Shown here in pieces: positions 23,543 through 31,732 of a DNA stretch of 64,000 nucleotides. A program made the position numbers and the translations under genes. This DNA comes from an uncultured Prevotellaceae bacterium (GTDB lineage: Bacteria; Bacteroidota; Bacteroidia; Bacteroidales; Muribaculaceae), in NCBI GenBank assembly GCA_900318645.1, contig ONLH01000032.1, forward strand, positions 59,972-123,971, read 5' to 3'. Every line of letters begins with the position of its first letter. Position 1 is the first letter of the stretch. The notes below the pieces were generated by a model. It saw nothing but the letters and a program-made list of their open reading frames with translations, had not been told where the DNA came from and did not search any database.

Positions 23543-25023
23543 GTAACAAACGACGATTGCATCCAGTGATGTTTGCCGGTACGGGCAGCGACGTGGGCAA
23601 GAGCGTCGTGGCTGCTGCCTTTTGCCGCATTTTCAAGCAAGACGGCTATTCACCTGCTCCGTTCAAGGCCCAGAATATGGCATTAAACTCCTTTGCCACG
23701 CCCGAGGGCTTTGAAATCGGCCGTGCCCAGGCCGTCCAAGCCGAGGCAGCGGGTATTCCCTGCCACACCGATATGAATCCGCTACTGTTGAAGCCGCAGT
23801 CGGACCACACCTCGCAGGTTATCCTGCACGGCAAACCAATAGGCAACAAGAATGCTTATGACTACTGGCGCCGTGGCACGTCAGACATTGACTATCGCCG
23901 TGAGGTGTGCGATGCCTTCGACCGTTTGGCGTCCCGTTACAATCCCATTGTAATGGAGGGCGCGGGCAGCATCTCGGAAATCAACCTGCGTGACACCGAC
24001 CTTGTGAACCTGCCCATGGCGCGCCATGCTCATGCCGATGTCATCCTCGTGGGGGACATAGACCGTGGCGGTGTGTTTGCTTCGGTGTATGGTAGTATTG
24101 CCTTGCAGACGCCCGAAGACCGCAGCCTCATCAAGGGTATCATCATCAACAAGTTCCGTGGCGATATGCGGCTGTTTGATGAGGGGCGCAAGATGCTGGA
24201 GGACATCTGCGGTGTTCCCGTGTTGGGCGTTATCCCTTATTATAAAGATATTTACATCGAGGAGGAAGATAGCGTGGCATTGGCTCAAAAGTCAATGCAG
24301 GCCGAGCGTGGCAAAGTCAATGTGGCTGTTGTCATGCTGCGTCACTTGTCCAATTATACCGACTTTGACGCGCTGGAACGTGACCCGCGTGTTCACCTGT
24401 TCTACACCAACAATACCGAGGACATCAAGAAGGCCGACATCATCATCTTGCCGGGTACCAAATCGACCCTGCATGACCTGTACGAACTGCGTCGCAACGG
24501 CTGTGCCCAAGCTATCGTGAGAGCGCATCGCGAGGGTGCTGCAGTGTTGGGTATCTGTGGCGGTTACCAGATGATGGGCATGGAGGTGCTTGACCCTGAA
24601 CACGTTGAGGGTGACATAGAGCGTTTGCCTGGACTTGGTTTGCTGCCAACGACCACAACGATGAACGGTAATAAGCAGACGCGCCAAGTCACTTGCCAAT
24701 ATGGTCAAGGCTATGAAATCCACCAGGGCGAGACGCACCCCGTGGGAGATGCCAAGCCTTCTCCCTTGCTCCACCTCAATGACGGGCGCGAGGATGGTTA
24801 CATCGTTGATGGCAAATGCATGGGCACCTACGTCCACGGCATCCTCGACAACACGCCTTTTGTCGATTTCTTGTTAGAGCCGTTCAGGAACAAGATTGCC
24901 GAGGGTAATCAGCCATTTGACTACGCGGCTTTCAAGGAAGAACAATACGACCGCTTGGCTGCCCACGTGCGCCAATACGTCGATATGGAACAGATTTACA
25001 ATATCCTGACTGACCATGATTGA
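23539..25023 (+). CDS. cbiP: Cobyric acid synthase
   Basis: 494 residues. A dethiobiotin-synthetase-like ATPase domain begins with FAGTGSDVGKSVVAAAFC and PAPFKAQNMALNSFATPEG, and EGAGSISEINLRDTDLVNL is also typical. The C-terminal glutaminase domain has AVLGICGGYQMMG with nucleophile C340 and a late His in GTYVHGILDN. It amidates side chains b, d, e and g of adenosylcobyrinate diamide. The four-base overlap with the ATR gene fits the pathway order, since CbiP uses the adenosylated substrate. It is also known as CobQ. Confidence 0.95.
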   Translation: MSNKRRLHPVMFAGTGSDVGKSVVAAAFCRIFKQDGYSPAPFKAQNMALNSFATPEGFEIGRAQAVQAEAAGIPCHTDMNPLLLKPQSDHTSQVILHGKPIGNKNAYDYWRRGTSDIDYRREVCDAFDRLASRYNPIVMEGAGSISEINLRDTDLVNLPMARHAHADVILVGDIDRGGVFASVYGSIALQTPEDRSLIKGIIINKFRGDMRLFDEGRKMLEDICGVPVLGVIPYYKDIYIEEEDSVALAQKSMQAERGKVNVAVVMLRHLSNYTDFDALERDPRVHLFYTNNTEDIKKADIIILPGTKSTLHDLYELRRNGCAQAIVRAHREGAAVLGICGGYQMMGMEVLDPEHVEGDIERLPGLGLLPTTTTMNGNKQTRQVTCQYGQGYEIHQGETHPVGDAKPSPLLHLNDGREDGYIVDGKCMGTYVHGILDNTPFVDFLLEPFRNKIAEGNQPFDYAAFKEEQYDRLAAHVRQYVDMEQIYNILTDHD

Positions 25024-25999
25024 AGGACACGGCGACGACCTGTATCGTTACGATAATATTAAGATGAACTTCAGTTCCAACATCTATAACGGGACTGACC
25101 TGAGTGCGCTCAACAACTACCTGTGTTCCAGACTAGATGTCGTGCGCTCCTATCCCGAACCCTCAGCAGCATCGTTGGAACAGATGATTGCCCGCGAGTG
25201 CGGCATCAGTCCCGACGAGGTGATGGTGACCAGTGGAGCAGTTGATGCCATCTACCTCATCGCCCAGACCTATCGCCATGAGGGCACCTGCCACATCCTG
25301 CAACCCACGTTCAGGGAGTATGAGGATGCCTGCCGCGTGTTTGGCTATCAAGAGAGCGAGGAAGGCGCCCTGTGCTGGCTGTGCAACCCCAACAATCCCA
25401 CGGGCGATGTGCGGTCAGTAGAGGAGGTGTTGTCCCTTGCCGAGCGCTATCGCCTGCTCATCGTTGACCAGTCCTACGAGGATTATACGATGGCTCCGTT
25501 GCTGCAACCTGCCGACGTGGTCCATCGTGACAACATCATCCTGCTGCACTCGATGACAAAACGCTATGCAGTGCCTGGGCTGCGTTTGGGCTATATCACG
25601 GCATCTGCTGAGGTTATCTGCCGCCTTCGGGAGCAATACCGTCCTTGGGCCATCAATGCCCTGTCGCTGGAGGCGGGCAAGTGGCTTGTGCAACGAGGAG
25701 TGACCGCTATCCCCGACCTGCCATCTTATTTGGCCGAGACCCAGCGCCTTCGCGCCATGCTCAACGAGATAGACGGCATTGCCGCATTTGATACACAGAC
25801 CAATTTCTTCCTATGCACCATCCTTCATGCCACGGCAACCCAACTGAAGGAATACCTGGCTAGGGAGCATGGCATCCTCATCCGCGATGCCTCCAATTTC
25901 ACGGGTCTCACGCCGCACCACTTCCGTATCGCCACCCAGTCGCCCACCGAAAACGATGCCTTGGTCACGACTATAAAACAATTTCAAAAAACACGATAA
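25016..25999 (+). CDS. cobD: Threonine-phosphate decarboxylase-like PLP enzyme
   Basis: 327 residues, class I/II aminotransferase fold related to histidinol-phosphate aminotransferase. Visible motifs are MNFSSNIYNG, VRSYPEPSAASLEQMIA, VTSGAVDAIYLIAQ, CWLCNPNNPTGD, IVDQSYEDYT and the PLP lysine K182 in LHSMTKRYAVPGLRLGY. In B12 operons this family makes (R)-1-aminopropan-2-ol phosphate, the linker that CbiB joins to cobyric acid. It overlaps cbiP by 8 bases and precedes cbiB. The sequence alone does not fully exclude another aminotransferase role, but the context decides. Confidence 0.9.
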   Translation: MIEGHGDDLYRYDNIKMNFSSNIYNGTDLSALNNYLCSRLDVVRSYPEPSAASLEQMIARECGISPDEVMVTSGAVDAIYLIAQTYRHEGTCHILQPTFREYEDACRVFGYQESEEGALCWLCNPNNPTGDVRSVEEVLSLAERYRLLIVDQSYEDYTMAPLLQPADVVHRDNIILLHSMTKRYAVPGLRLGYITASAEVICRLREQYRPWAINALSLEAGKWLVQRGVTAIPDLPSYLAETQRLRAMLNEIDGIAAFDTQTNFFLCTILHATATQLKEYLAREHGILIRDASNFTGLTPHHFRIATQSPTENDALVTTIKQFQKTR

Positions 26000-26009
26000 A
26001 ACTACAATA

Positions 26010-26064
26010 AATACAAGTATAGTTCTCTTTATTATATTGTTTTTATTGTACTTATTGTCTTCTT
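26010..26064. repeat. AT-rich spacer repeat, copy 1
   Basis: Between cobD and cbiB. Read on the minus strand it contains AAGAAGACAATAAGTACAAT followed by AAA, which recurs on the plus strand at about 29607-29629 in the cobC-cobS spacer. The element can fold on itself through ACAATAAATACAA and TTATTGTACTTATTG. Confidence 0.65.
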
Positions 26065-26071
26065 TTTTAAT

Positions 26072-27007
26072 ATGATGAACTTGTTGATTATATTGCCGCT
26101 CTTGCTGGGATGGTTGCTGGATTTTGTGTTTGGTGACCCGTCTTGCTTGCCGCATCCCGTCGTGTGGTTCGGCAAGATGATTTCGTGGGGCGAGCACCGC
26201 CTCAACCATGGGGCACACCGCATGGTCAAGGGAGCCGTGATGGCTTTAGCCTTGATCTTGATGGTATTTTTTGTCGTGTGGGGACTCAAGCGGTTGGTGC
26301 CCAACATGGTTTTGTGGCTCATTTTGGATACCATCATCATTTTCTACTGCCTGGCTGGCACGACGCTCATCCGCGAGGTGCGAGAGGTCTTCTTGGCGTT
26401 GGACCGTTCATTGGACGAGGGACGCCAGCAGGTCGCTCGCATCGTGGGACGCGACACGTCGCAACTGTCACCCCAGGAAGTACGCACTGCCGCCCTCGAG
26501 ACCCTAGCCGAAAACCTGAGCGACGGCGTAATCGCTCCGCTGTTCTGGTTTGCGTTATTGGGCACTCCCGGCATGTTGGCCTATAAGATGGTCAATACCC
26601 TCGACTCGATGATTGGCTACCGCACTGAGCGTTACAAGGACTTCGGTTGTTGGGCTGCCCGCATCGATGACGTGGCGAATTATATTCCCGCCCGCCTGAC
26701 CGCCCTGCTGATGGTCATCGCATCGGGCAAGTTATCACTCTTGAAATTCGTGTGGAAAAACGGTCGCCGCCATGCCAGTCCCAACAGCGGCTACCCCGAG
26801 GCAGCCCTTGCCGGCATCCTCAACTGCCGCTTCGGTGGCCCTCATTACTACTTCGGCGAACTTTTCGACAAGCCCTACATCGGCGAGAATGACCGTCCGC
26901 TCACCACCCAGGATATGCATACCGCCGTCCGCATCAACCGCCTCTCCGAGCTACTCATGCTTATAGGTATCATAGCAACGACTCTCCTTTTGATGAACGT
27001 AAAATAG
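26072..27007 (+). CDS. cbiB: Adenosylcobinamide-phosphate synthase
   Basis: 311 residues, a polytopic membrane protein with hydrophobic segments near residues 3-20, 55-75, 78-100, 155-175 and 285-305. CbiB hallmarks are LLGWLLDFVFGDPSCLPHPV, VVWFGKMISWGEHRLN, AAALETLAENLSDGVIAPLF-like sequence, and KMVNTLDSMIGYRTERYKDFG. It condenses adenosylcobyric acid with aminopropanol phosphate at the membrane. It is the last gene of the plus-strand operon and converges with cobT. Its last codons form the start of a direct repeat that recurs 158 bases downstream. Confidence 0.93.
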   Translation: MMNLLIILPLLLGWLLDFVFGDPSCLPHPVVWFGKMISWGEHRLNHGAHRMVKGAVMALALILMVFFVVWGLKRLVPNMVLWLILDTIIIFYCLAGTTLIREVREVFLALDRSLDEGRQQVARIVGRDTSQLSPQEVRTAALETLAENLSDGVIAPLFWFALLGTPGMLAYKMVNTLDSMIGYRTERYKDFGCWAARIDDVANYIPARLTALLMVIASGKLSLLKFVWKNGRRHASPNSGYPEAALAGILNCRFGGPHYYFGELFDKPYIGENDRPLTTQDMHTAVRINRLSELLMLIGIIATTLLLMNVK

Positions 27008-27281
27008 GGACGGTTCTTTTGATGTAATTTTAGAGCTGGTAGCAGTAAGGATGGAGCATCATTGGGATGGATCTTTTGATGGCGTCGATTCGCTTTTGCA
27101 ATTAAAAGGACGAATTTTAGAGGATTATCCTCATGCTCCTGAAAATGTCCCAGAACGTAAAATAGGGACGGTTCTTTTGATGTAAATTTTTCGGGGGTGG
27201 TGATAGCGGCAAGAATGGTGCATCATTGGGACGGGTCTTTTGATGGCGTCGCTTCGCTTTGGCAATCAAAAGAACGCGTCC
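26995..27281. repeat. Imperfect tandem duplication with REP-like inverted repeat
   Basis: A 33-base segment beginning GAACGTAAAATAGGGACGG is present at 26995-27027 and 27153-27185. A second shared segment (CATCATTGGG, TCTTTTGATGGCGTCG) is at about 27058 and 27221. Near the end ATCAAAAGAACGCGTCCC (about 27264-27281) is almost the reverse complement of GGGACGGTTCTTTTGAT (27167-27183), giving a long hairpin. The remaining bases to 27386 hold CTGATAGCACCCGTG and CTGATGACACCCGTG and no gene. It may act as a bidirectional terminator between the converging cbiB and cobT operons. Confidence 0.75.
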
Positions 27282-27386
27282 CAGCTGATAGCACCCGTGC
27301 TAGCAATAAGTTACAACTGATGACACCCGTGTGCGCGAAGTGTTTCAGTTGAGAGCCTTTGTCCTCTGATGATGTGTTGCTTTCCT

Positions 27387-28430
27387 CTAGAAGTATTTGG
27401 TGATGTGGGCAGTGTCGAAGTTGTTCATCTCGTTGATCATTCTCACGGCCGAATCGATGATGGGGAAAGCGCAGAGGGCACCTGTTCCTTCGCCGAGGCG
27501 CAGACCCAGGTTAAGGATGGGCTTGGCATCCACGATGTCGAGCATCCGGCGGTGGCCGCTCTCGTCACCGCAATGGGTGAAGACCATATAATCTTGGGCG
27601 GCAGGGTAGAGTTGAATGGCTGCGATGGCACAGGCGGTCATAATGAAGCCGTCAACCAAGACGATGAGGTGCTTCTCGGCACCTCGCAGCATGGCACCGA
27701 TGGCCGTTACCATCTCAAAACCACCGAAATAGCGGATGGCATTTTCAGTCGTATTCATCATCGTTTCATGGTAATGTTTCAATGCTTGTGCAAGTACTTC
27801 GCGCTTGTGCTGGATACCAGGATGGTCAAGACCCGCTCCTGCACCGATGCACTCGTCAAGCGGGATGTTGCCAAACAAACTCATCCAGATGCTGGACGGT
27901 GAAGTGTTGGCGATACCCATTTCGCCGATGCACAATACTTGGCACCCCTCGGCGATGCATTCATCCACCAGGTCACAGCCGACATGAATGGCGCGGTCAA
28001 ACTCCTCCTCGCTCATGGCGGGCTCATGCAGGAAATTGCGGGTGCCACGGGCAATCTTGCGGTCGATGATGCCTTCAACATTACTCAGGTCATAATCTAC
28101 TCCCGTGTCCACGATGCGTAACTTGAAACCATGCTGACGACAGAACATGTTCACGCCGCCACCCCCATGGGTAAAGTTGATCATCTGTTGCCAGGTGACC
28201 TCGCGTGGTGACACGCTTACTCCCTCGCGTTCAATGCCGTGGTCGCCACCCAACAACAGGTGGCAAGGATGGTTCAGGCTAGGTGTCAAGGTCTGTTGGA
28301 TGAGGCAAATCTGCAATGCCAATTCCTCAAGACGTCCCAGTGAGCCTTTGGGTTTGTTCAAGTGATCGATTTTCTGCTGGATGGCAGATGCCATCGACTT
28401 ATCAGTGTGTTGTATATTGAATTCTCTCAT
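27387..28430 (-). CDS. cobT: Nicotinate-nucleotide:DMB phosphoribosyltransferase
   Basis: 347 residues. Motifs: HLNKPKGSLGRLEELALQIC near the N-terminus, LLLGGDHGIEREGVS, NFTHGGGGVNMFCRQHGF, GEMGIANTSPSSIWMSLFGN, LDHPGIQHKREVL and GLRLGEGTGALCAFPIIDSA, whose Glu corresponds to the catalytic base of Salmonella CobT. It activates the lower-ligand base to alpha-ribazole phosphate. It is the last gene of the minus-strand operon cobS-cobC-cobU-cobT. The spacer to cobU (65 bases) is a repeat-rich segment. Confidence 0.95.
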   Translation of the reverse strand: MREFNIQHTDKSMASAIQQKIDHLNKPKGSLGRLEELALQICLIQQTLTPSLNHPCHLLLGGDHGIEREGVSVSPREVTWQQMINFTHGGGGVNMFCRQHGFKLRIVDTGVDYDLSNVEGIIDRKIARGTRNFLHEPAMSEEEFDRAIHVGCDLVDECIAEGCQVLCIGEMGIANTSPSSIWMSLFGNIPLDECIGAGAGLDHPGIQHKREVLAQALKHYHETMMNTTENAIRYFGGFEMVTAIGAMLRGAEKHLIVLVDGFIMTACAIAAIQLYPAAQDYMVFTHCGDESGHRRMLDIVDAKPILNLGLRLGEGTGALCAFPIIDSAVRMINEMNNFDTAHITKYF

Positions 28431-28436
28431 TTTCTT

Positions 28437-28499
28437 AGTCCTTAGTTTTGGTTCCTAGATACTCTAGACGTTCTGGAACTCTAAACTCCTAACTCTTAA
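28437..28499. repeat. TCTAGA/GTTAGGAG-type repeat spacer, copy 1
   Basis: Between cobU and cobT. Read on the minus strand it contains GAGTTAGGAGTTTAGAG and GTCTAGAGTATCTAGG, closely similar to the btuF-btuC spacer at 31668-31727 in the opposite genomic orientation. Confidence 0.6.
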
Positions 28500-29011
28500 G
28501 TCTTAACTTTTACTGGGATTCCTGATACCATGAGGATGACTTCGTCGGCGCGGGCAGCGATGTATTGGTTCATCCAACCCTGCAGGTCGGTGAACCGTCG
28601 TTGCACGGCATCCACGCTCACGCCGCCGCTCCCGATTTCGTTGGTCACGAAGATAAAGGTCGCGTCTTGTGCCGTGAAGCGGTCAAATTCCTCTTTAGCG
28701 GCTGCTAAGGTCTGCTGTGTGTCTTGATTCTGGCCCTCAAAGAATAAATTGGTCAGCCACAATGTCACGCAGTCAATCACTGCTACGCGTCCTGTCAAGT
28801 CATGGCGGCTCAAGTATTTCTCCTCTTCTATGTTGGTCCACTGCGGGCCACGGCGTTCTTGATGGCTGCGCACCCGCTCACGGAACTCCTCGTCCCAAAT
28901 GTGTGCTGTAGCGACATACACAGGGTTGTCGGCAAGGCTCAATGCCAATTGCTCGGCATGGTTGCTCTTGCCTGAGCGCTGTCCACCTGTAATCAATATG
29001 ATTTTTCTCAT
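28496..29011 (-). CDS. cobU: Adenosylcobinamide kinase / guanylyltransferase
   Basis: 171 residues. A P-loop close to the N-terminus (LITGGQRSGKSNHAEQLAL) is followed by VYVATAHIWDEEFRERVRSH with the guanylylated histidine region, HQERRGPQWTNIEEE, VAVIDCVTLWLTNLFFE and FVTNEIGSGGVSVDAVQRR. It phosphorylates adenosylcobinamide and then transfers GMP to make the GDP form used by CobS. Length is normal. It lies between cobC and cobT in the same operon. Confidence 0.94.
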   Translation of the reverse strand: MRKIILITGGQRSGKSNHAEQLALSLADNPVYVATAHIWDEEFRERVRSHQERRGPQWTNIEEEKYLSRHDLTGRVAVIDCVTLWLTNLFFEGQNQDTQQTLAAAKEEFDRFTAQDATFIFVTNEIGSGGVSVDAVQRRFTDLQGWMNQYIAARADEVILMVSGIPVKVKT

Positions 29012-29035
29012 TTGAATATATTTTGCATCTCAATA

Positions 29036-29596
29036 TCATTCGCCTTGCTGTAGAGACGCAAAATTTTGCGTCTCTACAATAATGTAATCTCCGTAATCGG
29101 GGAGATTGCTCCACGCGTCGTCCCAGGAATAGAGCCCAGCATGGATGCCTGCGCTGATGAGCACTCCTGCGTGGGCAAAGATGGCCACGCGTCGGTAAGG
29201 TTTGCCCTTAAGCTCGTCAAGGAACGCTGCCACCCGTTGGTACTGTTGCAGAAAACTCTCGCCGCCTGTCGTGGGCTGGTAGATGTAGTCGTCGTACCAT
29301 TCCTGCAGGTGCGGGTCTTGAATCTTATCATACAGCTGCATTTCCCACTCGCCCATGTTCATCTCCTTGAGACGGTCATCGGTCTCGGCATCGGGATAAC
29401 CGCAATAGGCGGCCAATTTGCGGGCGCGCGTCAAGGGCGAAGAAAACACCTTGTCAAACGGTAAGTACTGCATTAATGACAGGCGAGTCACCTCGGCTTC
29501 TTGCTCAAAGGTCTCCCTGACGGGCACATCGGTCCATCCGTAGCAGGTACCTTTCGGGACATCAACGCTCGTATGTCTAATCAAAACAATCTCCAT
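29036..29596 (-). CDS. cobC: Alpha-ribazole phosphatase (histidine phosphatase family)
   Basis: 186 residues. Phosphoglycerate-mutase-like motifs: LIRHTSVDVPKGTCYGWTD with the phosphohistidine H8, FSSPLTRARKLAAYCGYP, LKEMNMGEWEMQLYDKI with the acid glutamate, and VAIFAHAGVLISAGIHAG with the second His. RH-T-x-V with CYGxTD is usual for the CobC subgroup. It removes the 5'-phosphate from the alpha-ribazole moiety in the last steps of B12 synthesis. Flanked by cobS and cobU in one operon. Confidence 0.92.
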   Translation of the reverse strand: MEIVLIRHTSVDVPKGTCYGWTDVPVRETFEQEAEVTRLSLMQYLPFDKVFSSPLTRARKLAAYCGYPDAETDDRLKEMNMGEWEMQLYDKIQDPHLQEWYDDYIYQPTTGGESFLQQYQRVAAFLDELKGKPYRRVAIFAHAGVLISAGIHAGLYSWDDAWSNLPDYGDYIIVETQNFASLQQGE

Positions 29597-29603
29597 TGTT
29601 GAA

Positions 29604-29680
29604 AAGAAGACAATAAGTACAATAAATACAAAAATTGATTATAGTTATTTATCATTGTGCTTATTGTGTTTATTGTTGTT
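29604..29680. repeat. AT-rich spacer repeat, copy 2
   Basis: Between cobS and cobC. It starts AAGAAGACAATAAGTACAAT and ends GTGCTTATTGTGTTTATTGT, so its arms are nearly complementary and can form a long AU hairpin. It is the inverted counterpart of the element at 26010-26064. Confidence 0.65.
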
Positions 29681-29684
29681 TTAT

Positions 29685-30473
29685 TTACATCAACTGTTGT
29701 TGTGAACATGCGACAAGATATACCGTCAATTCCACCAGCAGGCACACGGCTCCGCAGCAGTCGCCCGTATAACCGCGAATCTTATTCAGGATGAGCAGAT
29801 ATAGGAAATACATTACCACAACCGGTATACAGAGGACAAGGTACCAACTGATTCCCGTCAGCCAGATCATCAATGCCATGGGTAACAAGCCTTGCAGTGA
29901 CAAGAATAGACCTGCAACTGTCGTGGGTTTGCGATAAATGGTTTTGTTTTTGGCCTCTTCCTCACGGCGTGCGTAGGGGAGCATTGACACCAATTGGCTC
30001 GTGACCATTTTGGAGAACGGGTCGGCAGCCAGGATTGTTAGTGCACCCACTGCCACAGGCATGCTGTAGAGTGCTGTCCCCAAGAGCAGCATATAGACGA
30101 CAAGCCCCAACACGCCATAGGTGCCGATGTGCGAATCCTTCATGATGGCAAGGATGCGGTTGCGGTCGCCACCACCGCCGAATCCGTCTAGGAAGTCGGC
30201 CAGACCGTCCTCGTGCAGTGCCCCGGTAATCAATAACCGCACGGCAATAGCGGCAATCACAGCGACGACATGAGGCAATATCATACTGCCGAAATAGAGT
30301 GTCGCAGCCATCGCCCCACCAGTGAGCCAGCCGGTCAGTGGCCAATACTCAACAACCGCCTTGTAACTCGCCTGTGGGGGCTGATAAATACGCCAGAACG
30401 GCATCCGCGTGAAAAAAATCAACGCCGCCCACACGCTGTCATACCACCTGGTTTTTACAGTCGTATTTTCCAT
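29685..30473 (-). CDS. cobS: Adenosylcobinamide-GDP ribazoletransferase (cobalamin synthase)
   Basis: About 262 residues from MENTTVKTRWYDSVWAALIF. It is a polytopic membrane protein with six or so hydrophobic segments. CobS motifs: AALIFFTRMPFW, YWPLTGWLTGGAMAATLYF, LITGALHEDGLADFLDGFGG with the Asp-rich metal site, and RILAIMKDSHIGTYGVLGL. It joins adenosylcobinamide-GDP with alpha-ribazole (phosphate). I chose ATG 30473 rather than an upstream start because the -7 box lies at 30478-30485, which makes the mRNA nearly leaderless. First gene of the operon. Confidence 0.93.
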   Translation of the reverse strand: MENTTVKTRWYDSVWAALIFFTRMPFWRIYQPPQASYKAVVEYWPLTGWLTGGAMAATLYFGSMILPHVVAVIAAIAVRLLITGALHEDGLADFLDGFGGGGDRNRILAIMKDSHIGTYGVLGLVVYMLLLGTALYSMPVAVGALTILAADPFSKMVTSQLVSMLPYARREEEAKNKTIYRKPTTVAGLFLSLQGLLPMALMIWLTGISWYLVLCIPVVVMYFLYLLILNKIRGYTGDCCGAVCLLVELTVYLVACSQQQLM

Positions 30474-30477
30474 AGCG

Positions 30478-30485
30478 CAAAGGTA
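30478..30485 (-). promoter_or_regulatory. -7 element of the cobS operon
   Basis: Minus-strand TACCTTTG matches TAnnTTTG and is 4 bases upstream of the cobS ATG. It is divergent from the btuF promoter about 45 bases away. Confidence 0.6.
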
Positions 30486-30529
30486 CAAAATAATCATTGT
30501 TTACTGCCATCTGTTCCCTAAAAAAGTAG

Positions 30530-30537
30530 TACTTTTG
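30530..30537 (+). promoter_or_regulatory. -7 element of btuF-btuC
   Basis: TACTTTTG matches TAnnTTTG, 13 bases before the ATG at 30551. No riboswitch is visible between it and the divergent cobS promoter. Confidence 0.6.
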
Positions 30538-30550
30538 TAGCATAAATCAG

Positions 30551-31663
30551 ATGAACAAAAGAATGAAGAAATTTTTAGGATTTATCGCAGTTTTGGTGCT
30601 GCTTTGCGCCTGCTCTACACAGGGTGACAAACAGGCGAAGTCGGGTGCCGATTCAATGGAAGAAGTGACCGTGAAGTATGCCACAGGTTTCAGTGTTCGT
30701 GACTCTGCCGACATCAGGTTGGTCGACGTGGGTAAAAAAGACCATTTTGCACTGGTGCACGATGAAGCGACTGTTGTTCCCGAGGGCTATGTCAAGGTCA
30801 AAGTGCCCATCGAGCGAACCATCTGCATGACTTCGTTGCAACTGTCCAATTTCACCATCCTTGATGCCCACGACGTGGTCAAGGGTATCACCGGCACCAA
30901 GAACCTCTTTAACGAGGACATCAAGGCACGTGTCAAGGACGGACGCATTGTCAAGATTGGCATGGAAGGTGAGTTTGACCCCGAGGTGGTCATGGCTGCC
31001 AATCCTGATGTCATCTTCATTTCTCCCTCCAAGCGCGGTGGCTATGATGCCATCAAGGAAATCGGCATCACGCTGGTGCCCCACTTGGGCTACAAGGAAC
31101 TTGACCCGCTGGGACAGGCTGAGTGGATCAAATTCATCGGCATGTTTATCGGTAAGGAAAAAGAGGCTGCCGAAATTTTCGCTGGCATTGAGAGCCGATA
31201 CAATGAATTGAAGGAGAAGGCCGCCAAGGTAGAGCAGCGCCCCACCGTCACCAGCGGCGAGATGCACTACGGCAACTGGCATGCCGTGGGCGGTAAGAAT
31301 TACCTGGCTCAGATTTTCCGTGATGCGGGAGCCGACTATGTCATCAACGATGACGAAACCTCGGGCGAGGACCTGGAGTTTGAAAAGATGTATGCCCTCT
31401 CGGCCAATGCTGACTACTGGCGCATCCTCAACAGTTACCAGGGAGACTTTTCCTACGAGGCGCTGAAGGCTTCGGAGCCTCGCAACGAGATGTTCAAGGC
31501 CTTCAAGGAGAAGAAGGTCATCTATTGCAACATGAAGCAGACGCCCTACTACGAGATCGCTCCCGTCAAGCCCGACGTGCTCCTGAAGGACTTTGTCGCC
31601 ATCTTCCATCCCGAACTGGTCGAGAAAGACTATCAACCCACCTTCTACCGCCTCCTGCAGTAA
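30551..31663 (+). CDS. btuF: BtuF-like corrinoid/metal ABC transporter substrate-binding lipoprotein
   Basis: 370 residues. Lipoprotein signal with lipobox LLCAC (Cys21). The body is a PBP2-type cluster A-II binding protein: FSVRDSADIRLVDVGKK, VKVPIERTICMTSLQLSNFT, MEGEFDPEVVMAANPDVIFI, LGYKELDPLGQAEWIKFIGM, and a C-terminal KPDVLLKDFVAIFHPELV. It is anchored in the inner membrane facing the periplasm and would deliver corrinoid to the permease encoded next. The substrate is inferred from the B12 context; iron-chelate binding proteins of the same fold cannot be excluded. Confidence 0.85.
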   Translation: MNKRMKKFLGFIAVLVLLCACSTQGDKQAKSGADSMEEVTVKYATGFSVRDSADIRLVDVGKKDHFALVHDEATVVPEGYVKVKVPIERTICMTSLQLSNFTILDAHDVVKGITGTKNLFNEDIKARVKDGRIVKIGMEGEFDPEVVMAANPDVIFISPSKRGGYDAIKEIGITLVPHLGYKELDPLGQAEWIKFIGMFIGKEKEAAEIFAGIESRYNELKEKAAKVEQRPTVTSGEMHYGNWHAVGGKNYLAQIFRDAGADYVINDDETSGEDLEFEKMYALSANADYWRILNSYQGDFSYEALKASEPRNEMFKAFKEKKVIYCNMKQTPYYEIAPVKPDVLLKDFVAIFHPELVEKDYQPTFYRLLQ

Positions 31664-31667
31664 AAGT

Positions 31668-31727
31668 TAGAAGTTAGGAGTTCTAGAGCATCTAGATAAT
31701 CTAGAGATTCTAGAGACTAATAACTAG
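31668..31727. repeat. TCTAGA/GTTAGGAG-type repeat spacer, copy 2
   Basis: Between btuF and btuC. GTTAGAAGTTAGGAGTTCTA is followed by CTAGATAATCTAG and TCTAGAGATTCTAGA, both near-palindromes. It is similar in reverse orientation to 28437-28499. Confidence 0.6.
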
Positions 31728-31732
31728 AGAAT

